Shown: in pieces, positions 42,693 through 52,805 of the stretch
Position numbering within the stretch: position 1 is the first letter of the stretch
Layout: the number at the start of each line of letters is the position of its first letter
Assembly: GCA_032768795.1 (NCBI GenBank)
Contig: CP136490.1
Span: 5,084,001 to 5,148,000 of the forward strand
Direction of reading: 5' to 3'
From: Tremella fuciformis
Lineage: Eukaryota; Basidiomycota; Tremellomycetes; Tremellales; Tremellaceae
Length of the DNA stretch: 64,000 nt
Notes under the pieces: model-generated
Database searches by the model: none
What the model was told of the DNA's origin: nothing
What the model saw: the letters and a program-made list of their open reading frames with translations, nothing else
Translations under genes and position numbers: made by a program

Positions 42693-45035
42693 TCAGTACA
42701 GCCTCGGGTTCCCCGGTATCGGCCCTCTCTCTTCTACTGCGTCCTGTGCACCCCAGGCCTGCTGAGTTTGAGAATGCGGGGCGTAGCGCTGCTGCTCCTG
42801 CCTGAGCGCGCCATTCCACTCCGCGGGCGATATCCGATCGGCCGCGCCAGGTGCCCCGGCCGGTCCAGTGGGGTGAGGACTCGGAAAGGCAGCAGCGTCC
42901 CCGGTCGAGCGGTACGCCTCGTCGTACGGCTCCGGTGTGCCCGAGGGGGTCATATACCTCGTCGAGCCAGACCGTTGGCTATACGCACTGCCGCTGGCCG
43001 CGCTGCGCAGAGGCGGGCCGGACGCGAGCGAAGGGTAGCTGTGGCCGTACGCCTGAGGGTCGGAGGTCTGAGCGTACGGATTTGATTGGTATGGGTGCGG
43101 CGAGGGGTATTGTACGTCGCCTTGACCTGTCGGACCGGCCGCGCCGGCCTGGGCGTACTGGGCACGCTCGACGTCGCCCGATTCGGCCGACTCTCGCGTC
43201 TCCGCCAAGCGCTGATACGAGGCTGGCGAGCGGAGCGCCTGGGGCTTGTCGGGGCCGCCTCCGCCGCCATTGGGGTATCCGGCGCCGGAGAAGGGTTTCG
43301 GCTGCGACATCTCGTATGAGCCGTACGCGGCAGCTTCTTGCGATTGCTGGTATGCCTTTTGTTGCGGGGTGATCGTGTCGGGCATGAAGGTCTGTTGCAT
43401 TTTTGTCGGCTGCGAGTGCGTGCCAGGGACGCCCCGCAAGAAGTCGAAGAAAAATTTGCAGGCGAGGTATATTTCGATGGCAAAGTCGGCCAGGTTGATC
43501 GTGTCCCATATCGCCTGCAGGTACGTCTTGAAGGACGTCGGGCGCTGGTACGGGTTGATCGAAGGATTTGTGCTGCTCATCAGCACTGGCCTCGGAGGTT
43601 AGCCCGAAGCCACTGACTAGTCTTTCCACGAGTATGCCCAGCCCCTACATGCGTCAGTTCAGGCCAGTCAGAGGTGAGGAGACTGACATGTAGATACTGA
43701 AGAACACCATCTCGATAGTCGTGCAGAGCGCAGACAAGCCATCGGAGACATTGTCGGCCGTCCAGAATTGGGTACCCTTGATCACGTTGTAATTTTGCAA
43801 AACGGAGAAGATGAAGCCTTCCTCTTCAGCTACGCATTCGGATACACGGAGAAAAGCTGACTTTGGTAGAAAGTAAAGAAGACGATGAGCTATACGGATC
43901 AGCTTTGCGTAGCTACTACTGGGACTGATCGCACCTTGATCGCCAAGAACTGCACGTTAGCTGTCAGTTCAAGTATGAGGCAGCTGGACATACCTTGCTC
44001 AGTGGACGCCGGCCTTTTAACTCGTCCTTGCACAAGACGTAGAAGACGATGAGGCCATAGAGGGCGATGGAGATCGAGACAAAGTCAACCGCATCAAGGT
44101 AGACCTCGGCAAAGTGGACCGAGTACTTTTGCGGGCAGAGCTATCATCTCAACGCCACGATCCGGAAGAAAGGTGATGTGGTAGAACTCACCACGTCGTA
44201 GTACTCGCATATGATCCCGATGATCGAGATGAGCGGGCGAATGATGACATACTGCATCACGCTGAAAGACAGTGTGTGCATGAAGTAAGGCTTTGATGCG
44301 CGGAATCGAAAGCAGTTAAACTGTACGTCAGTCGGTGACTTGGTAGACATCAGGAGAACAGACAGGAAACGGCAGCTTGCGCTTGTCCTTCTCCGCCAAG
44401 GCCGTCCTGATCTCCTTATCCGAAGCGTTCATAGCGACCAGCTCCATGAGGAGCATCAGGAACGCCGACAGGGTGATGGCCTCATATGCTGTCTTACCAG
44501 TCAGCATATACATTCACAGCGGATAATGACGTCGTGAGCGCACCTCGGCGAGGATGTAGTACTCGTAGGACTGGTAGTACCGGTACGAGAAGAAGCTGAC
44601 GACCGCATAGACGGCGGGCATCATGAGGACCCGCATGACTTGCCGTTGGGCTGGTGGATGCTGGTAGTGTGTGGCATGCATGGTGAGGGTGAACAGGGTG
44701 ATGAGGGATGTCTGGCGGGTCAGCAAGCCAACGTTATGGCAGAAGGAGCAAGGCGTACGACTGCAGCACAGCTTCCTGCGACCGCCCATCTGTCGCTCAG
44801 CTCTGCTCGGTCGAGTGTCAAACGGGGTTACTGACCCTACTCGGTGGGCGTCCCAGTGTATCCCATCGGCGCAGAAGAAGCAGTCGTCGACCTGCCATGA
44901 GGACAAGCGCAGAGGTCAGTGGCAAGATGTACAGATGCAAGGTGCGAAGCAAAGACACAGCATCAACAACTGTCCATTCGGGCTCGACAGGTGAAGGTCA
45001 CTCACCTCGGCGGTGTTGGTGGACGGACAGCTCAT
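42693..45035 (-). CDS. TMEM184/DUF300 (organic solute transporter alpha-like) membrane protein
   Basis: Twelve exons (45035-45006, 44891-44836, 44789-44759, 44711-44544, 44492-44364, 44320-44192, 44125-43994, 43949-43935, 43889-43862, 43823-43688, 43644-43618, 43572-42693) give 586 residues. A short extracellular N-terminus with Cys pairs is followed by about seven hydrophobic helices. Family blocks include QVMRVLMMPAVYAVVSFFSY, AYEAITLSAFLML, VIIRPLISIIGIICEYY, YGLIVFYVLCKDELKGRRPL, FLAIKLIVFFTFYQ and ADFAIEIYLACKFF. The last ~200 residues are a disordered Gly/Pro/Ser/Tyr/Gln-rich cytosolic tail. Fungal members are linked to vacuole and endosome membranes; transport activity is inferred. Exon 8 is only 15 nt (FLAIK). 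The acceptor at 43573 was chosen because nearer alternatives create a stop codon. Confidence 0.85.
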
Positions 45036-45694
45036 TGTGCTGCCCAATCTCTCTTTCGCCTCCTATACGGATAGCAGTGCCCCTCTAGTCGTAGCCAGCG
45101 TCAAAGTCAACGCCAGTCGGGTCAAGACAAACAAGACAACGGTCGTCCAGTCGCCCAGATGCTGGCTGGTCGCCGAACCCCGAGGCACGTTTTACCCGTG
45201 TGGGCGTCTGTCGGGCGGGAGAGGCGGGAAGGAAGAGATGGATGAATGAGACGCTTCTCTTCCTTGGGATCGAGTCCTGTCGGGCGATGGGACTGCAAGG
45301 ACGACGAGGAGTGACTGTAACAAAGGAGGCGAAGCACGCGTGAAGTGGGTTGGGTCGGGCGCCGAGAGGTGGCTGCGGTGAACTTTTAGGAAAGAAATCC
45401 CTGCCCCGCAGTTCGAATGGTCGGACAGTGGTGTATTGTACAGCTGCACAGCCCGTCCCGCGAGGCGTAGTAGATGTTTTGGCTCGCCGACGTCGTCGTT
45501 GCCTCTTCAGAGATCTTGTGTAGTGTTCATCTCGAGGCCGTGCCCTCTACACGCGATGACTTCGCCGAGGAGATGAAACACCGCCTTGTTGATGTTTTTG
45601 TCACTGTGTCGGCGGAGCGCACGGCCAACCCGAGTATGCATATGCGAGATAAAGTACGATGCATGGTGGCGACAAGAACGTCTCTAGCACTCTT
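45036..45694. other. Intergenic between gluconokinase 3' end and TMEM184 5' end
   Basis: Both neighbours are on the minus strand; this is mainly TMEM184 promoter. No gene supported. Confidence 0.5.
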
Positions 45695-46614
45695 CTAATG
45701 CGCGTCGCCCAGATGCTCCACCTCGCGCGTCACCAGCGCCTTGATGGCCTTGGCCGCGCGGTCCGCCACGTCCTCCTTCGCCCCCTCGATGTCCACGTAC
45801 GTCACGCCCGGCTCGCCCGACTCGACCGGGTCGTCCAGCACGGCGAGCTGCGAGTCGAGCATCTTGTTGCCGACAAAGAAGTGCCCCTGGCGGCCCGCTA
45901 TCCGTCTCTCCAGCTCGGCGCGCGTGCCGCGGCAGTACAGGAAGAGCGTGAGCAGGTTGGACGTGGCGGGCTTGTGCACCTGGCGCGTCGGCGATGCCTC
46001 GGAATTGTTGTGCGGCTGCGCGTCAGCCTTTCCGTCCTGTCAAGTGCACTTGACTCGAAAGACGCACCAGGTCGTCCACTGGGGGCGGGAGGGCGTCCAC
46101 CTCGCCGCGCAGTATGTCGCGGTACCACCGCTTGAGCGCCGAGCACGCAATGACCACGCCCGCACGGCCGATGCCGCCGTCGGCCTTGCGCACCACCTCG
46201 CCGTTGTCCCACTTCTCCTTGCACACGCGCTCGGCGGTAGACCGCACGAGCGCGAGCCACGGTAATCGGTCGTCGTCGTTGAGCGGGTGGCCGGCCGCCA
46301 TCTTCTGCACGTTCGAGTGGGGGTGGAGCGTGTCGCCGTCTATGAATGGCAGCTGGAGCGATGCAGCGACGCCCTCGCCGATCGTGGACTTGCCACTGCA
46401 AGTCAGCTGGTCGCGCGACTAGGAGCTCGGCCGAGCCGCTGGAGGTAAAGATGAGCAACGCACCATGCAGCCGGGCCCTAGCTGTCAGCTTGTGCCCAGG
46501 CTGGGGGAGACAGCGTACCATGACGATGATGAGGATGGGTCTCGGCTCGCTCGGCGGCACAGTGAGTTCCACCGTATCCTTCTCAAACTCTTCCTCTGCT
46601 TGTCTCGAGACCAT
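45695..46614 (-). CDS. Gluconokinase
   Basis: Exons 46614-46519, 46477-46464, 46395-46068 and 46015-45695 give 252 residues. The P-loop GPAACGKST (residues 33-41) is built from a 14-nt exon plus its neighbour. Other family features are FIDGDTLHP, the QKMAAGHPLNDDDR motif, the CSALKRWYRDILRG motif and RIAGRQGHFFVGNKMLDSQLAVLD. The enzyme phosphorylates D-gluconate to 6-phosphogluconate with ATP, feeding the pentose phosphate pathway, and is cytosolic. The unusually long N-terminal 25 residues are acidic. Codon third positions are very GC-rich. The start is the first ATG and is well before the P-loop. Confidence 0.92.
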
Positions 46615-46980
46615 GATGAGTGATGGGGCAGACTAGGCCAGGGCGAGTGGAGGTAGTCACTGGTAGAGGCGCGGCGTGTGCTGCAGATCCTTTGATGTGT
46701 TCCAGGCTGTTTGCGATGACACTGGCGATGAAACGAGACCGAAAGAATGTCAAACAGCGACGCTATACGAGCAGTCCACCCCCACCTCTTTGATATCCGG
46801 GGCTGCTCACTCGGCCCGAGACGTCCGTCTTCTCTCTTCTCTGATCTAAATCCGACTGACCGGGGGAAAGGGGTGCAGCCACGTGGCCAATTGATACCGC
46901 CGGCAACGCGTCCAGTGACAGCGAAGCGGTGACAGCGAGATCACTCACCGCTCCTCGCTGCTGATCGACCACCGCGCAAC
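46615..46980. promoter_or_regulatory. Divergent promoter of gluconokinase and PER1
   Basis: A 366-bp region between two 5' ends. No TATA box is seen. A GC-rich part lies next to PER1. Confidence 0.5.
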
Positions 46981-48320
46981 ATGCCCCTCTCACGCCGCGT
47001 GCTCGTGCTGGCGCTCGTGCTCGCCACAGTGGCGACCCTCGCGGCGGCCTCGTCGGGCGACCGGAACCCGACGTTCCAGCACTGCTTGCGCGGGTGCAAG
47101 GTCACGTATTGCGATCCGTCCCAGCCGCCCATACCGCTGCACCTGCGGGCCTTTGGCTGGACGTGCGAGGACGACTGCAAGTACCAGTGCGCGCACAGCT
47201 TTACCGACAACATCCGGCCTGGCTCGCGGTACCACCAGTGTCAGGCTTCTCCATTACCACCGCGAAGCGAGCGGGCTGACGAGCAGTCTATGGGAAATGG
47301 GCGTTCTACCGCCTCGGGCCTATCCAGGAGCCGCTCTCGGTGCTCATGTCTCTCGGCAACCTGTGGGTGAACCTGCGCGGGCTGCAAGAGGTCAAGCGGC
47401 GCGTGCGGCCCGAGAACAAGCTCAGCAAGTGGCTGCAGGCGGCGGCGTGGCTGCAGATCAACACGTGGACATGGAGTGCCCTCTTCCACTGCCGCGGTAA
47501 GCCGCATCTCGTCGGCGAGAAAGGGCTCGGGCTTACCGCAGACACGCCCGTGACCGAGCGGCTCGACTACTTCTCCGCCACGCTGACCATCGCCATGTCC
47601 CTGCTCTACGCCATCCTGCGCACCCTGCACCTGCAGACGCCGCTGGCGAGCTCGCGGCTTCTCTTCCCGAGCGTGGCGGGCGTCGCCTGCCTCGTACTCG
47701 GCCACCTCACGTACCTGCTCACCTTCCCGACCGGCGCCTTTCCCTACGGCTACCACACCAAATTTGCGCTGTGCCTCGCGCTGGCCCACAACGCGCTGTG
47801 GCTCGCGTGGTCCGCGTCCTTTGTCGTGCGCCTGCCGACGCTCAAGCTGGGCAAGCACACTGTCGCGCTGCCGCCGCCGTACGCGCCGCGCGACCCGCTC
47901 GACCGCCCGATGCCCCGCGACGCATTCACCCCCGGGATCCTGGTGGCGCTCACCACGCTCGCCATGTCGCTCGAGCTGTTCGACTTTGCGCCGTTCTTCC
48001 GGCTGCTCGACGCGCACGCGCTATGGCACGCGGCGACGATCCCGCTCGCCATGGGCTGGTGGAGCTTCCTGTGCTCGGACGCCATCGAGCTCGAGGGCGC
48101 GCAGCTGCAGGCGCGGGGCGTCAGTGCCGGCGTGGGCAACGACAAGATGCCCCTTTCTGGCGGTGGAGGCCCTGCCTCGGCCGGGCAGGGGAACGGGCCG
48201 TCCACGCCGATCGTGTCGAGCTTCACGCAGCTCGCGTCGAATTCTATGCCCTCGAGGTCCAAAAGTCCCGGACGGAGCCCCGGGCGGAGTCCGAGAGGCG
48301 CAGGACCGCACCCAGAGTGA
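46981..48320 (+). CDS. PER1: PER1/PGAP3, GPI-anchor lipid remodelling protein
   Basis: Exons 46981-47239 and 47287-48320 give 430 residues. A signal peptide (RRVLVLALVLATVATLAAAS) leads to the cysteine-rich luminal domain (FQHCLRGCKVTYC, LRAFGWTCEDDCKYQCAHSF), diagnostic of Per1. FYGKWAFYRLGPIQEPLSV follows, then about seven membrane helices, with WTWSALFHCRG, YFSATLTIAMSLLY, LFDFAPFFRLLDAHALWH (conserved D and H of the CREST hydrolase superfamily) and WWSF. It is required for removing the unsaturated acyl chain from GPI anchors in the ER. The C-terminal ~80 residues are a Gly/Ser/Pro-rich tail longer than in yeast. Confidence 0.94.
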
Positions 48321-48898
48321 TCTGTAGGTAGAAGCAGAAACAGGGACGAGCGGGCGGGCCCGTCTCTCCCTCCAACCAACCGAAACTATAGATACCCAAA
48401 GATCAGCACTGCACTGCACAACCACGAACGCTCAGCCGTATGCATCCCATCTTGCTCGCTCCCATCGACTAGTCGCAATGTATTCTTGCCTGCATGCTCT
48501 AGCGACCACATGTGATGGTGCGTATCAGGGGAAAGAAATTATGAGGGTATCTTTCGGTCTTTTGGTTTAAACTTGGGTGGGTATCCTCCCGTGATCAGAT
48601 CGGAACATGCGATTGTATTTTTCTCCCGTGCCCCACCAGCCTTGGACGGCTGCTCGCGGCTCTTCCCGTCAATACTCCAGCGTTCAGACATATGCTCTGC
48701 CCCCAGCCTTCCTCCCAACACGCTGCTCACGACTCCGCACCTCTTCCTCCCAGGATCTCCACGCGCAAGTGCCCGCGTTATCCCGCCTTCCCTTCACGCC
48801 GCCGTCATATGCGGTCTCCAATGCTCTCCCCACTATGAGCGCCTCCGCTTCCGCTCTCCGGCCTTCCGCTACCGCCTGCTCTCTCCTGGCTGACTCAT
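48321..48898. other. Convergent 3' flanks of PER1 and the elongase
   Basis: No gene supported. The long antisense frames across PER1 (47750-48379) are shadows of its GC-rich codons. Confidence 0.5.
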
Positions 48899-50318
48899 TT
48901 ACTGCCATGTCAGCTCTGCCTAACAGGGTTTCGGCATGCTCACCTTGCTCTTGGCGACGCCGTTAGGACCGCCGTTGGCCTTCTTGGCACTGATGTGTAA
49001 GCTTGACCATGAGTATCTCAGGGATGCTTACGCGGTCTTCTTGTAGGTCGCCTTGTAGAAGCTAGACGTCAGCATCCGTCCACGTACAACCATCGCTGGA
49101 CTAACGCAATGAAGAGGAACAAGTAGCTCGAAAGCAGACCGCAGCCGAAGAGCGCGGCGCCCTCGCTACCGGCACAGTCGGTCAAGACGGGGAAGCCGTA
49201 CTTGTAGCCAAAGTGCTGGGAGGTCGCGAAGAAGACGATGAAGAGGTCAATGACGAACTGGACAATCTGCATGGTCGTGAGGTATTTCTTCCACTAATGG
49301 TCAGCAAGACTTCCTGCTGTAGACAGAGGGACGTGCCCAGATCTTGGCGCCGCCGGCAGTGGCGTAGTAGTAGTAATCTAGTGTGTCAGCTACTCATAGG
49401 ACGAGTAGGCAGCTGGCATACACATGATGACGTGCACAGTGAGGTTGAGGGAAATGACGACCCATTGCTGATTGATCAGCATGCATCAAGGACAAGGTGC
49501 TTCGACTCACGACAGAGGTGGTGCCCTCGAGCTGGGTGTAGCAGAGGACGGCCGTGGCGGCGTGATGGAAAACGTGGAGGAAGGCTGATGATCAGCTCGT
49601 GTTGCGCTGATGCGATCAGACTGGGAGCGGCGGCAGTCACGCTCAGACGCGTCGCATTCCTCCTTCCAAGGATCGCAAACTCACCAAGAGGCTTCTTCTT
49701 GAGTACGAGGAAGACGGTGTCAAGGAGCTCAACGTATTTGATGTAGTAGTTGACCATGTAGAAGGAGATGAGGCGCTGAATGTCAGACGCGTCCAGGCGC
49801 AAAACGGAGCAAAGGCGGTGGACTCACTGGGGTGAAAGCCGAGGTGTTGCAGATGGACCAGAGGAACCCGTGTCGAAGGTAAAGCGGGAGGCTGAAAAGT
49901 CAGTAGGTGGATTTCAAGAGCTTCTGCCAGCTCACATCTCCTCAAGCATGAGAACGAGGAGCACCAGTGAGCCGGAGGACAAGATGACATTGTGGATCTG
50001 GAAGAGCAGGGTGAGCTTCATGGGTTTCCGAGACCTGTCGCGTCAGTCCAGGCGCCATCTCACCGCGCTGACAACCGACCGCATGAGCTCCCGTCCTCCA
50101 AAGATGACCAAGAGGTAAGTCGCGACGGCCGCGACGACCTCCTTGTGCGTGCTCATGGGCGACTCCCCGCTGACCCATGTCTGCAATTGCGGAGGGGGCG
50201 TGGGCAGTCCCAGCGTCTTCCAGGTGCCGGTCAAGGCCTGGTAGGCGAATCCCGGGGCGGGCACCCACGGCGCCAGCTGGGTGAGGTTGGCGAGCTGAGC
50301 TTGAAGATATGCCTGCAT
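48899..50318 (-). CDS. Very-long-chain fatty acid elongase (ELO family)
   Basis: Eleven exons (50318-50080, 50034-49936, 49891-49828, 49775-49685, 49584-49511, 49467-49422, 49377-49337, 49293-49106, 49061-49032, 48989-48944, 48901-48899) give 306 residues. ELO motifs: FHNVILS-like QIHNVILSSGSLVLLVLML, YIKYVELLDTVFLVLKKK, the catalytic histidine box LHVFHHAAT, and the N-terminal part of MYYYYYATAGGAKIWWKKYLTTMQIVQFVID. Multiple ER membrane helices are evident. The enzyme condenses malonyl-CoA with acyl-CoA in sphingolipid-type fatty acid synthesis. The intron after GGAKIW (49336-49294) has a GC donor. The last intron places the stop codon TAA alone in the final exon. Without that splice the C-terminus would be longer by seven residues. 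Confidence 0.9.
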
Positions 50319-50915
50319 CGCGTCTCTCGAGTTGCGGCCGGTCGGTCGGTACGCGTTTCAAAGGGTCGAAAGTGAAAGGGTAAAACGAGTGTGGTGAGTC
50401 GCTCGGTGACAGAGTCGGCGGATGTAGTGACACGGACGGGGCGAGGAGGGTCGAGGAGAAGGGGAGTACACGAGGTGTGCGGGAGGTATGTAGATGAGAA
50501 AATAAAAAGGTGGATACTTTGGCTACGGTAGTAGCAGCAAAAGGGTGTTTTTCGCAATGACCCCCTCGGTGAAGGATGCCGGCATCAGACCAGCGGGATG
50601 TTTTGCTCTCTTTACCCTTCGGCCACTGGAAGGCCAACGTGGTTCTCTCTCTCACACCCAGCCAACCAGTCAAAGCCCTGACAAACGAAGGGGTTAGTAA
50701 TGCGCCAAACTACACGGCTATGCATGCATCTCAGTTCCTAATGCCCGACCACTGCCAGACAGAAGGACGACGTGGCTGGGGGGAACAGAGGCCGAGGAAA
50801 CCGGAAGAACGTCCACCGGTCTTCTCACCAACCGGCACGTCACTCTTTCTCTCGACACTACACATTCTTTCGTCCTATCGTCCAGTCAAAAGACGCCAAG
50901 TGAACCCGACACGAG
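50319..50915. promoter_or_regulatory. Divergent promoter of the elongase and the PPC decarboxylase
   Basis: About 0.6 kb between two 5' ends. No TATA box. Frames on both strands are short and overlap. Confidence 0.5.
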
Positions 50916-52262
50916 ATGCAAGTCGGACCATGCGAGCCTCAGATAGCCGGTCCGTCGACGATCAGGCAGAATTACATGCCAAGACGGCCGTTCGTGTCCG
51001 CTGATCACCGTCCGGCCGAGTTTGATGGCGTCTTTCGGGTCCTCCTTATTTCAACGGGTAGTGTTGCCAGCGTCAGAGTACCGAATATTGTCGGCGAGCT
51101 GAGCAAAGTGAGCCTCTGCTTGCCTCGACTGCTTACGAGCTGTATGCTTACAGTCAGGACCGCAACATCAGCTTGCAGATCGTCGCGACCAAGGCGGCGA
51201 CACATTTCTACTCCGAAGAGGATGTAGAACGAGCATATCGCGATAATCGCCCTGCGTCAATCTCGGCTCGGAACGATGGGGGTGACGAGGACATGACTGA
51301 CTCTCTCGAGGCTATGGCAACGATACCGGTATGGACAGACAAGGACGAGTGGTCTGTGCGTGTTGACGATTTGTCATCATCGCCGCTGACCTGGTCAGGA
51401 CTGGCGCAAGCTGGGCGATCCGATACTGCATATCGAAGTGAGTCAAGGGAGCGTGAGCAGAGCCGCTCGACGCTGACTCGGAAAGCTTCGCCGCTGGGCC
51501 GATCTCGTGATCGTTGCACCATGCTCCGCCGACATGCTCGCCAAGATCGCTGGTGGGCTATGCGATACACTCGCAGTGCGTCTCATAGAGTGCGCACCTT
51601 TTTGAAGAGACTGACGAACAGCTCTCACTACTGCGTGCACTGTCTCCGCAGACACCGGTCATCCTCTGCCCGGCGATGAACACATACATGTACCAACATC
51701 CTCTGACAGAAGTCCACCTTGGTATCGTCCAAGACAAGCTGGGATTCTTGGTCTCAGGACCCCAGGGCGCGGGCAAGTTGGCATGCGGAGACGAGGGTGA
51801 GTCAGCATGCTCTCTATCATGTCAAAATTGACGGCAGGGCCTGGCAAGATGACCGATTGGCGAGAGATCGTTGACACCATCCGCGGATTCGCGCTCGTTT
51901 TCAGGGAGAAACATCCGCAGGCTGCGAACAGGTCCAAAGGGCAAAGCTCTGAGGCGAGCAATGGCGGAGATCAGCCCAAAGCCTTGAGTGATGCCTTCCG
52001 GAATGGAGCGGCAGATGAAGGCAATCCCATCGCCTCTCCCAACCATCTGCCCGAGTTCAACATGCTTGGCCCGGCCCATCTTGACGAAGCGTCTTCAAGC
52101 AGAGCTGCACGACGAAATGGTCCTGTTCTGGACTCGACTTTGGATGAGAATACCGTCGACTATGCCCAACTTCCTCCTGGCCTGCAGGCACAGGTCCGGC
52201 TCGAGGGCAGACTTGGCGGGGACGGCTCAGTGTGGCATCGTCAGTGGTGGGCAGCGTGGTAG
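50916..52262 (+). CDS. Phosphopantothenoylcysteine decarboxylase, Cab3/Hal3 type
   Basis: Exons 50916-51107, 51158-51355, 51399-51437, 51486-51575, 51622-51796, 51838-52262 give 372 residues. The flavoprotein core has LLISTGSVASVRVP (FMN phosphate loop), DPILHIELRRWADLVIVAPCSA with catalytic His141, GGLCDTLA, CPAMNTYM (Asn193) and SGPQGAGKLACGDEGPGKM with Cys228. All three catalytic elements (His, PAMN, Cys) are on this one chain. In budding yeast they are shared among Cab3, Hal3 and Vhs3. The enzyme makes 4'-phosphopantetheine for CoA; yeast Hal3 relatives also inhibit the Ppz1 phosphatase. The ~140-residue C-terminal extension is polar. An alternative start is an in-frame ATG 20 codons downstream. 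Confidence 0.9.
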
Positions 52263-52805
52263 CCGACTGGCGACTCGACGTGGCTGATATTTTGCCTGAT
52301 GTCATCGTCGTTGGGCAGACTTTGCTGTTGCCAACAGCTCCAATCACGCCGACTCGAATCCAGCTGTTATACTTGCCATTCAACAGCACATCTCTTCACA
52401 CGGTCCAATGGCAAATGTACCTCCTCGACTGCATTATTGTAGACTGCCCCACCGCTGTAGCAAATGTCAAATATGCTCTTGGCAGTGTGCAATCGCTCGT
52501 CGTCGAGTCGAAACTGGGGCCCGATGACACCGGGGCAGTCTGGCGTATAAAACGCCTCGGTTTTCGCTGCCAGGTCAAAGGAAAACCATGTAGGGCGATA
52601 CATTTGATCCCGTCTTCCGTTGGTTCCCCCCACTGGTCAGTCGTCAGGTGACGTTTCGGATTCCCAAATTCGCCGGCTACCCCCTCGCCGTCCTCTCTCC
52701 CTTTTTCCCATCCAACGTACTCACCAACGTTCACCTCTACTCTCACCTCTCCTTTCATCTCTTGCCTTTAGATACCAATCGCAGGTCAAAAGAATACCAC
52801 ACACC
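52263..52805 (+). promoter_or_regulatory. Enolase promoter with pyrimidine-rich leader
   Basis: The last ~130 bp before the ATG (52676-52805) are markedly C/T-rich (CCCCTCGCCGTCCTCTCTCC, TCACCTCTACTCTCACCTCT), a hallmark of highly expressed fungal genes. No TATA box is evident. A leader intron ending at GCCTTTAG around 52771 is possible. A minus-strand frame at 52396-52758 is not supported. Confidence 0.55.

Noticed and set aside
47750..48379. Long antisense frames over PER1
   Set aside because: Caused by the strong C/G third-position bias of PER1; no start context or motif.
52396..52758. 120-residue minus-strand frame upstream of enolase
   Set aside because: Lies in the enolase promoter/leader; composition follows the pyrimidine-rich tract on the other strand.
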